A stretch of 64,000 nt of DNA from Euglena gracilis (lineage: Eukaryota; Euglenida; Euglenophyceae; Euglenales), in the NCBI GenBank assembly GCA_039621445.1, contig CP154955.1, positions 55,309,341-55,373,340 on the forward strand, given 5' to 3'. The position numbers were made by a program, and so were the translations under genes. Positions 12,901 to 24,900 of the stretch are shown here, piece after piece (position 1 is the stretch's first letter; every line of letters starts with the position of its first letter). Under the pieces are notes generated by a model. The model saw nothing but the letters and a program-made list of their open reading frames with translations. It had not been told where the DNA came from and made no database searches.

Positions 12901-15900
12901 CTTCCAACTCCATTCCTCCGGACTTTCTCCGACCATGTCCGATTGGTGGTCGACCCCAAAGAATGGGAAATATTTTCATTCCTCAAGTGCACTCAACACA
13001 CTCACAAGTACAACACGCACAAGCGCAACAAATACGACACACTCAAGTACAGCACACTCAATGCCAAGCCTCTCAGCCTCTTCCTAAACTTGGCGACCTT
13101 GTCGACCGGATTCCCTGGCGTCGTGGGCCAAGAAGGAGCAGGCGCAGCGGGAGATCCAGGAGCGGCTGGAGCGCCTCAAGCGGCTCGGGGCCATCCCTTT
13201 CTCACCCGCCCCCGCCCCGTCCACCAGTCTGCCCCCCAGAGCTGCATCGCCTCCTGCATCCTCCTCTGCCGGGTCCAGTGACTGGAGCCAGGTCTCACTT
13301 CCCCTTTTCAACGCAGAAAAATTGTTTTCTGAGTGTTTTGCGCATCCACCAATTGAGATTGAGAACTAATTTTATTTTCATTTGTGTTTACCCAGTTGAA
13401 AATCACGTTTTTTGATGTTTTGGGTGGATTGGCAATGGTCCAAGGATGCCAGGAATCAATTTTCCCCCAAAGCCGACCCGTTTTTGCCATAACATTCTTG
13501 CCTTTTCTTGCTCACATCAAACATGCTTTTAGGGGAGGAATCACTGGCCGACCAATTAACAGTTTCCCAATCGGGGTTCAAAAAACGCCACACTGCCTGT
13601 TAGATTTGATGAGCAGAGGGCAGCTGGAGACTCAAGCCAAAAGGGCCTTTGTTGGGTCAGTAATTCTGGGAGTTGAGACGGTGAGGCCTGCCGCTGAGCT
13701 GCGGCAACGGCAGCGCGACCGGGAAGAGGGCAGGGGTTGCCCAGGACAGCCTGCCAACCGTACCATTGCCGTGAATGCTCGTTGTTCGCTCATACCATGC
13801 CATTGCTCAGCGATGGTCCGAACCCCCCCAGGGGGAGTGCCTGGGCTTTGGCACTGGATCTCCCCCCAGGGTCAGGATCACCCCTGGCGCTGCAGGCCAA
13901 GAAGGAGCAGGCGCAGCGGGAGATCCAAGAGCGGCTGGAGCGCCTCAAGCGGCTTGGGGCTGCTCCCACCGCCGCGCCCGCCCCAGTCTCCACCCCAGCG
14001 TGGACGCCGCCACCGTCAGCAGCGGCGACGGGGGCGTCCTCCTCGGCTGGGCCTAGTGATTGGAGCCAGGTCCCTCTGCTTGGTGCAAAAGGGGTGGTTT
14101 GAAAATCTCTCAGAGGGTTTCTAAAAATTTGTTGCTGTGTGCTGCGACAAAGTTTTACACCCCCTGCCAAAACATATGTTATTCAAGCACTCTACATTTT
14201 TTTTGTTACCTCCCCCCCCTTCCCCCTTGTCCAACGACCGGGCTTGTCCAACGACCACCTCCCCAGTCAGAGACAATCTTTTCGTATATGATCTTGGGGA
14301 AATGAGACTTGATAATGTTCTTGCTTTTGATTTTTTGATTTAACAAACTGTGGCGCTTGATCACTGAATGCTTTTTGCTTGAACTGTTTTGAAGGGTCAA
14401 CATCATGTGTGCAATGATGGTCTTGTGGTAATTTGTTCCATCTTCCTTGGGTCAACATTATGCATGAGATTGGCTATTGTCAGGCGCAAAGCGCCAAAAA
14501 TTTCCAGCGAGATGCGCCGGAAATCCCCCCCCCCTTGTCTAACGACCACCCCCCTGGTCAGAGACGAACATTGGCCATTTTAACGACCGCCCCCCCCCCC
14601 CGGTCAGAGACGAACATTAGCGGTCGTTGGACAAGGGGGGGGGGTTACATTTTTTCACAAGTATTTTTCTGTGATACAGCGCACTGACCTCCGTTTTGTT
14701 CTTATCTTGATCAGCATGCATCTGTTTAAGGTTTTGCAGACCCCCTGCAGCAGCACTCCCCCCCCCCAGGATTGTTGGCCCAGCTCGCAGCCACTTTTTG
14801 CTGGGTCCAGCGGGAAAAAAAAATTGGTGCAAAGCCTTAAAATTTTTAAAAACAAGTGTTTGAAAATGGCCAAAATGGTGTTTGGGGGCTTTTCGGGGGT
14901 TCTCTGATCTGACAACTTTTTTTTGTTCAAAGCTGTATTTTGCAGCTTTGGAGTTTTTGGAATTGTGAGTTGTAATTTTTATGAAAATTTGTAATTTTGT
15001 ACCCCCCCCCCCTTGTCCAACGACCGGGCTTGTCTAACGACCATCCCCCCGGTCAGAGACGATCTTTTTGTATACGATGTTGGTTCGGCCAAAATTGCTA
15101 AAAGATGGCTAAAAACAGTCAAAAATGGCCCAAAATGGCCTAAAACGGCCAAAGGATGGCCAAAAGTGCCCAAAAAGTTGCCAAAAATAGCAAAAATAAG
15201 GCAAAAATGGCCAAAAGTAGCCAAAACCAGCCTAAAGTGGCCAAAAATGGGCAAAGTGGGCCAAAGTGTGGCCAACAGTTGCCAAAAGTGGCCAAAGCGA
15301 CCAAACATGGCGAAAAGCGGTCAAAAATGCCTAAAAATTCCCAAAAGTGCCCCAAAAATGTCCAAAAATGGCCAAAAGTGGCCAACCGTAGTCAAGAAAT
15401 AGCATAAATGGCCAAAAACAGCCCCAAAATGGCCATATACCCCTATCTATGGTAAATTTTCCTCCGATTTGGGGTCCACCCCCCTTGTCTAACGACCACC
15501 CCCCCCCTGGTCGGAGACGAACATTAGTGGTCGTTGGACAAGGGGGGGGGGGAGGTAAAGCTTTGCAATTTGTAATTTTTGGGGCGATTCTCCAGTTTCA
15601 GTCAGCCCGGCCCCACTTGGGTACAGCCATGGCCCAGCCCCCACCCCCTTCTGGGGGGGTAGCAAGCCAGTCCAAATTTCCAGGCAACCCAAATTTCAGC
15701 TCTGGCCCAGGTCTTTACAGAGGGGTTTTTTTGCGAAGGAGGGTTTTTTTTTTGCATTTCGCCACTCAGGGAATCAGTCACATTCCAAGGAAAACTGACT
15801 GAGGGACGTGACGTTGATGTGCGGCAGCGACAGCGCGAGCAGGCTGAGGACAGGAGGAGCCTCACCTTCCCAATTTTTGGCATTCGTTGGTTGTTGCGTG

Positions 15901-18900
15901 TTTGCAGGTGGTGGGGAAGGTGCATCTTTGGGATACCCCTCGTCAGTTTTGCACCCGTATAGCAGGTTGGTCCACAAGGGACGGGATCCCTTTGTTTCCC
16001 CGTCGGGGACCGCTCCTTGAGGACCACCCTTGGGCCCAAGGGATGGGCAACTGCTAATCGGGGATCGAATGGGGTCGGAAATTTAAAAGTCAAACAACAT
16101 ATTTTTTGACGTTTTGGGTGGATGGCGATGCTCCAAGGATGCCAAATCAATTTTGCCGCCCTGCCATACAAACTGTCGTGTTGGAAAGTCCAGTACAAGG
16201 TCTTCAAAAAAGTGCGGTCCTCTTATTACAAATAATTCTTCGGCGCGGTCGAAATATTAACAGTTGACGTTTTTGATGAATTTGTTGAAAAATTTTGTTG
16301 ACGTTTTGGATGAATGGGCGATTGTCCAAGGATACCAGAAATCACTTTTCTCCCAATGTCAACCTGTTTTCGAGAGATATGGCCATTTTCCCCCCCATTT
16401 TCCCCATCTTCCCTCTGGATTTTCAGTTGATTGTGCTGGCACTCCAGAGGTTTTTTTTATTTGTTGAGGACCGCCCTACCTTGAGTCCCATCCAAATTTT
16501 GTGGGAAAAGGAGGGCGCACGGGTTGGAGGGGGATGGGTGTTTTCCCACCCCTTCGCCCTCCTGGACCCGAGGAGGTCCGGACCCCCCCCCTCTTGCCAG
16601 CAGGATCCAGACCAAGCCCAGGGGGGCACCTAGGACCCCACTTTTTCCTTCAGGTGCTTTGCGCCAAATTTTTTTAACATTTTTGACAAATTTTTGCCCA
16701 ACAAGTGCCCAAAATGGCTTTTTTTTGGCCGATTTCGGGGGGGAAAGATTTTCAGACCGATGCGAAGCGCCAGGCCCAAAATCTGTCACTCCGCCCGAGC
16801 CACTGTACAGGGGATTCCTCCCCCCCCCCCCTGCTGGAACAGAAGGGGGCCAAACTCCCCCCCCCCCGCCCCTCCTGCCCTCACATTGAACCCTCAGCCC
16901 CCCCCCCCCCCAGCTCTGCCCCCCCCCGTATCTTAAAAATCACTCTGCCCCCAGCACAGCACTGGCCAACCTTTCCAGTGGCACGTGGGAGATGTGTGTG
17001 CGAAGCTCGAGGGGGGGTTGCGTGCTTCCCCCCGGCGGGGTGCCCCCTGGCGCCACGGGCCAAGAAGGAGCAGGCGCAGCGGGAGATCCAGGAGCGGCTG
17101 GAGCGCCTCAAGCGGCTCGGGGCCGCCCCTGCCCCCGCCGCCGCCCCCGCGGCCCCGGCCGCGACCAGCTGGGCGTCCCCCGCAGCCCCCGGCACACCCC
17201 CGCAGGCAGCGTCCCCTGTGCGGGGGGGGGGGGAGTGCGCCCCTGGCCGGAAACTATTTCAGGGTTTTACCCCCTTCGGGGGGTTGTGTAGGTTAAAGAA
17301 GAAAAGCGGTTGGGTGGGTTTGGGGGCCATGCAAACGTGCAGTGAAAAAAAGCCGGGGTCACTAAATGAACCCATGGTGTCTGGTCCATGTCTGGTCCAA
17401 TTCAAACCCAATGTGCAATCTTTTTTTCGAACCCGTACAACCTTTTTTCTGTGTCTGTTCCACAAAAAGGGAGTGCCTGGCTCAGATCGCCGGCAAATGG
17501 ATCGTAGTCGAAGGGAGACCAGGCGCCTTCTTCTTCATCCTTCTTCACCATTTGTATTATTTGCCAGCACCTTCCTTCGACTCCGCGCAAAACAACAACG
17601 TTCTCTCCTCCAGCTCCTAGCTTCCAGCTTCTGGGATGCATCATGGAGGAAACGTGTGATGTATGATGCGGGAAAACACCCAAGGCAGGACACACTATAA
17701 AAAGAAAAGAGCTTGCAAACCATTCTGAAACCAAATTGTGTTTTCAGTGTGGAGTTTGCTTCCCTGAAAGTCCACCATTGCAGCATCGAGAAATTTCCAG
17801 CAGCTTCCCTTCCTCCAACGCTCCGAGGCTTTGTCCGGGTTTCCCAAACCGGACAATCGTTGGGAAGGGGGCGCCTGGCACCGGCGGAGAAGCAGCTACA
17901 GGCTCAGCGCGAGGTCCAGGAGCGGCTGGCCCGGCTGAAGGCGATGGGGGCACTCCCGGCAGACCTCCCGAAGCCAGTCGCAGCTGCCGCCCCTGCCGCA
18001 GCGCCCCTGCCCTCATCCCCGGCCCCATCGTCTGCCTCACCGACCTCCAGCTCACTCGTCGACACCAGCGACTGGGGTCAGCCTGCAGATCAAATCCCCC
18101 AGGGAAACTATCAGCCTGAACCAGGTGGAAAATTAAGGCATTTTTTAAAAGGTTTTTGTAGGTTAAAGGTTTAAGGCTGTGAATGATTTTCATGCACGCT
18201 GTTGCATCAAATAATCTTGTGATTTTTGCCCATCCGATGCCCAGACTGACCTTGCAAAATAAATTTGAAAAATCTTAAAGAAGCTTAAAAAACCTTTAAA
18301 TATGCTTTTAAAAAGCCACATATTTCGAAAATTTTCGCCTTTATCCTAATCCCTTGCCGAATCCTTGGACTTGACACATTTTTGTTGGAAAAGCCTTCAA
18401 AATTGACCATGTTCCAAGTAAGTTTTTCAAAGGCTGGGGGGTCTGCTGGACCCCCCTCCCCCCCAGGGGGTACCCCCAGGGCCTTGTGGGTCTCCGCAGG
18501 ATTTTGACCATTTTGGGCCTGTTTTCGGCGCTTGCGCCGAAAATCCCCCCCCCCCAAACGGACCCCTGAAAAGTGGGGAATAGGGGGGTACCCCCTGGGT
18601 GGTGGGTGGGAGGACCCCTAGCCTTGAAAAAACGTCCCCTGTTTCCAAAAGAAAATTTCCTGAAACCCCCTTCAAAAATCTTAAATTTTTTGGGCTAAAA
18701 TGCCTCAAAACACTTCAAATAGGCCGAGCAAAAATGAAATCGCAAAATTTCGATGAAAACAAGCCAATTCCATTTCTGGCATCCTCGGAATCAGCATCCC
18801 CCCAAGTCCTGCTGGTTTATTGCTCTGCTGATTTCCTCTGGGTTTGACCCACAACGCGAGCCACAGTATTCTCGGGGGCGCCCTCTCAGCCACTTGTAGC

Positions 18901-21900
18901 AGTGATCCCCAGGCTGGCGCTTCCCGCCGACAGCAGGAGCGTGACCGCAAGGAATGCAGGCTGCCGCCGGCACCGGCGGAAGACGCCCTCACAGTGCTAC
19001 ATGAGGATGGGACTGACCGCACTGGAACAATGAAAACAGCCAAAAGTGGTCTACACTGCCAAATGCAGCCCCCAATAAACATGAAAGTGGCCGAAAGTGG
19101 TGCAAAATGGACAAAAGAATGGCAAAAAAAGGCCAAAGGTGGCCGCTTCGTGGGAAACCAGCCAAAAAAATTCGAAGCCAAGCACGAGTAGGGTGCTGTG
19201 AGTGTGAGTGAATTTTTGAAAATTGCACAACCAGGGATGATTCTTCTCACACGGTTCACGCGGTGCGCCACACGGTGCACACGATGCACGTGGTGTGAGA
19301 CCATCCCCATTGTCCGAAGTACAGTTTGCCTGGGTCCACATTTTTTTCCAGGTGCTATCCTGTCATGACTCAGAAAATAATCGGGACTCTGGCCAGGCAG
19401 GCTTGCGGCCAATTTGGACCGACCCTTGGCACACCTCCGCCCGTGGCAAGAGTCCCGCAACCCCAAACCCGCCCCGTGAGCGGCGGGGGGCGGGGGCAAC
19501 CCACGTCCACGCACGGCAGCCTGGCAGTGCGTGAGAAGGCCGAGCGGGCCCAGCGGGAGGTGCAGGAGCGGATGGCCCGCCTCGCCCGCCTCTCTGCCGG
19601 CTCCACCGCACCGGCCGCCCCGACCTACCCGGCGGCTGGGTCCGCCGCGGCCTCGTCGTCCACCTCCAGTGTGGGTTGGGGCCAGCCCTCTGCCTGTCTG
19701 CGCTTTTGTCACACGGATCATTTCCCCTTTTTGGGATTGGGCCAAGTCCGTGTGAAGGGCACCCGACAAGTTTATTGCCCACCGGATTTGTAATTGGAAT
19801 TGGAATTGTTTTGTTCTTCTTGTGTTTATGTCGACCCCCCCCCCGATATTGTCATGCCTGGGACCAGGCTCTTGCAAAGGAAGTTTGCGCCCCCCTCTGA
19901 TGGGGGGGGTCCCCTCTGGGAAGGCAAGGGGGGGATTTTCGACCCTCCCCCCCGAGGGGGGTTTGGGGTGCATCAAAGACGCCAGGGCCCAAAAATGGCC
20001 ATTTCAAGGGAAAATTGGCTCGGCAGACATCGGGGTCCAAAACCGACCTGACCCCCCCCCCAGAGTCTGCCTGCTATGTATTCATAGAAGCCCCCGAGGC
20101 TTCTATTCAGGGGGGGTTTAACCTGTCTCATAGGGACTTGTCTCCTGCCCTTGTACCCGCTGACCTGTCTCCTAACTAGTTTTTTGGGATTTTCGCATTT
20201 TGTTCATAAAAGGCAATTCCTTGGGTTGAGAAAAAAACTTCGAGCATTCTTTCAGGCTTCTGGTTGCAAATTTGTGAAAATGTTGCTTTTCCACATGTTT
20301 TAGGCATCAGGGGACCCGCCCGGGAAACTGTCCTGTACCCGCTGTGCTTGTGCCCTTACAGGGGAGGGACTTGTCTCCTTCCTCGCCGAGTTGTCTGGAG
20401 ACAGTGGAGAGGGTGTTGGGATGAATCATTGATGTGCTTTGCCCAGGAGGCTGTGAAGGACCGACAGCAAGGTCGGCTCTCACCACGAGAGCAAGCAGAG
20501 TACAGGGCACCCCAGACGCCAAATTTCATAAGCCCCATAAGGAACCCGGGCGGTCCACAAGGGACAGACCTTTTTTTCCGTTAAGGACCTCCCAGGACAC
20601 TCTTAACAACAGCCCTGGTGGGCAAGCACCTCCAGCGACAAACCCCGACAAATCCCGACACATCCCGACAAATCCCGACAAATCCCGACAACCCCCAACA
20701 GTCCCCGAGGTGGGCGCCAGACATGAGGTGGCCTGGCTCCACTGGCCAAGAAGGAGCAGGCGCAGCGAGAGATCCAGGAGCGGCTGGAGCGCCTCAAGCG
20801 ACTCGGGGCACTGCCCGCCCAGCCTGCAGCAGCACCTGCGGCGCCCGCCACTGCCTCTCCATCGTCCTCTTCCACGGCGTCGTCCAGTGTCAGCGACTGG
20901 AAACGAGCCCTCCCTCACTTCCTTGGCAACTCCAAAGTTAAACTTTTGGACATGCTTTTTTGATGCTTTTTTTGGGCAACAGACTTTTTCGAAGGGTTCG
21001 CCAGATTTTTGGTGTGTGTGTCGCAAGGCTGAGAGATTGCCGCTGAGGATCGGCCATTTTGCGTATTTTTGGGGCAAAATTTTGAAATGCTGAAAATTTC
21101 ATTAATTTTTTCCCATTAACTAGAGAAATGAAATGTTAAAAATTCAGCGCAAAGTACTGAAAGGAAAAAATGACTTTTTCATGTGGCGAGGGGTCCCAGG
21201 TACCGCCCCCAGTCTGCGGACTCTTTTTAGACCCCTCTTCCAACGACCAAGCCCCCAGTCGGAGGACAACTGTTTGGTCAGAACCCTATGCCCAACGACA
21301 TACCCCCCCCAGGTCAGAAGACAGATATAGGGTACCTGACCCCCCCACCCGGCTCATTGGCCCCCAAAGGCTCCTTGGTCCCACGCACTGTTGGAGTCAA
21401 GGCGTCACCCAAGCCAAGGGCATCCCATCCCCGGGGGGGGGGTCCAGCCAGCCACCAGCCTTTTTCCAACCCCGGACCCCCTCCCCCCCCCCCATCTACG
21501 AGTTTTATTTATTTTGCAGCCGCCTGAGGGTGGCTGGACGGGAATGGATTTTTGGCTTTCAGAGGTGCAAAAATGGACCAAAAACGGGAAATAATGGGTT
21601 GGAAAAGGGCTGGCAAATTTGGCATCAAAAACTCCATCCCCTGCACAATTGGCAGCTTTGGGGCGTAAAGTTGGTGGCGTTGGAATGAAATTTCCCTTCG
21701 GTACATCTCCGATGGTGCAGGCAGAGAGGGGTCTTGCTTGGGAGCGCCGCCAACAGGAGCGGGAAAGGCAAGAGCCCAGAGGACTCCCCGCTTGAGAATT
21801 TAGTGGTCAGTCTTTTTGACATCCTTGTCAACACTGTTCGGCAGTTTGATCTCATGGTCTCTGGTCCATCATCAGTCCATCGGTGAATGCTTCGCTTAGC

Positions 21901-24900
21901 GCACAGAAAATGATACAACCCCCCCGCAAGAAGAATTTGTCGGCTGAAATTCCCAGAAGATGGACAACTTGCAACTGGAATTCCAGAGCTGTCGCACTCG
22001 CCGTCTTTGGCATGGATGCTCCGTATCTCCAGCTGCATGACGTGAAAAGCTGGCTGTTTTCAACTGGTGTCAGGTAGGTCATCCAAGGCACTCAGTATGA
22101 CTCCCATTATCGTTGAGCCCATGGCTCTTGGGCAGCCCCCCTGGCACCGCGGGCCAAGAAGGAGCAGGCCCAGCGGGAGATCCAGGAGCGGCTGGAGCGC
22201 CTCAAGCGGCTCGGTAGTTTGCCAGAGCCAGCCGTCGCAGCCCCCACAACGCCCCTCAGCGGCAACGAGTGGGATTGGGCACATATTTGGCTCCGCGGAC
22301 AAAACCAAGATGAATGAGCTGCTGTAACCCCAGATTTTGAGCCAGCAGGCTGTTTTTTTTGTCTGATGCCCCAAACAGAGAGACCAGCAATCCTGGAAAA
22401 AATAACAGAAACGGAGGCAGAAAGTGTTTCATGCGTTTTGAGCGTTTGAATGCCAACAGAAAGCCCCTCAAAATGACCATGCCGCCTGCTTTCATTTGCT
22501 TCTGACTGATTGGCGGATAAACTGGTTGGTTTGAGGGGGTTCATAGATTTACAGGTATATAAATATTTGGGTATTTATAGGTATCGTGGTTTGAAGTTTG
22601 AAGTATCATAGATTTGATTGGCAAATTGCGTCCTCAAGCTGCAAAACATTTCTGCATCTTTGCTTTAACTTTGTATACTTTGTATATAACATGTTGAAGT
22701 TCTTTCTCTACATATGATTTGTGGGCTGACCTGCACATGTGCAGGTTTTGTTATCTGAAAATATGTGCCCACCTGGGAGCGGCGTCAGCAGGAGCGTGAG
22801 CGACGAGAAGGCACGGCTGGCCTTCCTGCTTGCCACCCCAACGACCACCAACGTCCCCCCCCCCGGTCAGATGCGGTCTTTTTGTATAAGACGTAAGATG
22901 TTTGTTCAATAATTATTTTTTTTGCATTTGTATGTTTCAAAGAAGGCTTTTTTGTTGTTGGTGTTTGCTGGGATGATCACCATAAAATGGCTGAAAGTGC
23001 CCCAAAACAGCACAAAAAAACGCCAATAGCTCCAAAAATGGTTCCAAATACCCAAAAGTGACTCAAATTGGTGTGAGTGTGCGAGATTGTGAAAAATGGC
23101 TGAAAGTTGCAGAAGTTGGCCAAACATGGCCAAAAATGGCGAAAATGGCCAGAAAATGACCAAATTAGAAATGGAAAAAAGCTGACGAAAACTTTGGTCC
23201 TGTGGATTAGATGATGGGCAGATCTATCCTGGACCGCTTGGGCAGGCAGGAGGCACTACCCCCCCCCCCCCGGGGTGGGTCGGCGCGGCCTACAAATTCA
23301 GCCTGAATCAACAAAATTCAATCAGCATCAACGGCAACTGTTTGCTTTTAAGCGAAACGAAGGTGTCAGTTGTTTTATGTGAATGGATGAGTGAAGGAGG
23401 AGGAGGATGCAGTTTCCCCGAAAACTGATATGGTTAAAAAACACCCAAAAATAGGCAGGGTGATTGGTTCCAGAGTGATTGGCTGGTTGCTGGTCCAAAC
23501 CCTCAGCAAAACACACACACACACACACATTTTCCCTTGGATCCAAGTGGTCTACCCCCAAGTGGCCCAGTGGGGGGTTGACCACTGGGGTCCCTGGCGA
23601 AGCGGAGATCGCGTATTTGTTTTTTGGAAGAGTGGCAATACATACATATGTGTGTGTATACAATACAATTCGTATAATCTTCAATATACAATCAATACAT
23701 ACAATGCAAATACATACACAATACAAATTCACATGATATATATACATACAATACAATCATGTTCTCCGACTGTGGGGGTTGTTGGACATAAGGGTTCTGA
23801 CCAAAAAATGTGCCCTCAGACCGGGGGTCTACGTTAAATCCAAAAAAAAAGGTGTCCTCCAACCGGGGGGGGGTTTAGAATTGGAGGTTGCTGGTGCCCT
23901 GCAGCTGTTCTGTGTCATCTGTCCCCTTGTCCAACGACCACTAATGTTCGTCTCCAACTGGGAGGGGCGGTCACTAAAACAGCCAATTTTCGTCTCCAAC
24001 CAGGGAATTCGGTCATTGGACAGTGGACCCCAGGTTGGCGAAAAATTGGCCAAAGATATATATGGCCATAAAGGTATATATATGGGGTAGATGGCCAATT
24101 CAGGCGGGTTTTGTTGTTGTTTGACGTTTTTCGTTGACCTGGACCCCCTAAAACGGAATTTTTGTGTGTTTTTCCCCAGTTCTTTTTTTTGGCTGTCGTG
24201 TTCTCTGAGCGGTGCATGTTGTGCCCCCCCCCCCCCCGCCAGAGGCCAGCCGTGGCCCTGCGGGCTAAGAAGGAGCAAGCCCAGCGCGAGATCCAGGAGC
24301 GGCTGGCCCGGCTGGCCCGCCTGCCCGGCCCCGCCGCGGCGGCGGCGGAGGCGGCGAGGGCTGCGCCGGCCCCTGGCGCCGTGGATCCCCAGCGGGCCCA
24401 GTCCGCTGTGTGTGCCTCCGAGTCCTGGGGTCAGCGATTCAGGCGGCCCGGGGAGGGGGGAGGGGCCAATGGGTTCCTCGGAGGGGGGATTTTTGGTGCA
24501 AATTCGACCCCAAATTGAAGCGGTCCCCGCCAGAATTCTGCTTAAGTACTTGCAGTTCCCCGGGGGGGGGGGGGGGGGCTCGACTGCAGCCAGTCCAAAT
24601 TTGGCCAGTGGAAATCCTAGTGGACCCTTCCCGGTAGGCTTCTTTTTAAGTCACCCGACCCCCCCCCCCCGGGGGAGGGGGGGGGGGTGGGTGGGTCCGG
24701 GCCGGACCCCCGGGGAGGGGGGGGGTCCTACCCCCCCCCCCCTATGTCCAACGACCCCCCTATGTCCAATGACCACCCCCCCGGTCAGAGGACACCTTTT
24801 TGGAGGTTTGACCAAATTTTTGGTCCCGGCGTGAAGCGCCGGGACGAAAAATTTTGCCCAAAAATTGGCCAAAAATTTGGCCAAAATGCCATTTTTGACA

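Noticed and set aside
16705-17700. 331-codon open frame on the plus strand
   Set aside because: It contains the true 17055-17199 exon in frame but otherwise runs through MITE-like DNA and intron; intron-end pairing and the downstream join define a much shorter exon.
18705-19976. 423-codon open frame on the minus strand
   Set aside because: It lies antisense to repeat-unit 8 and a ccaaaa repeat tract; no family signal, and its codon pattern is the shadow of G/C-ending plus-strand codons.
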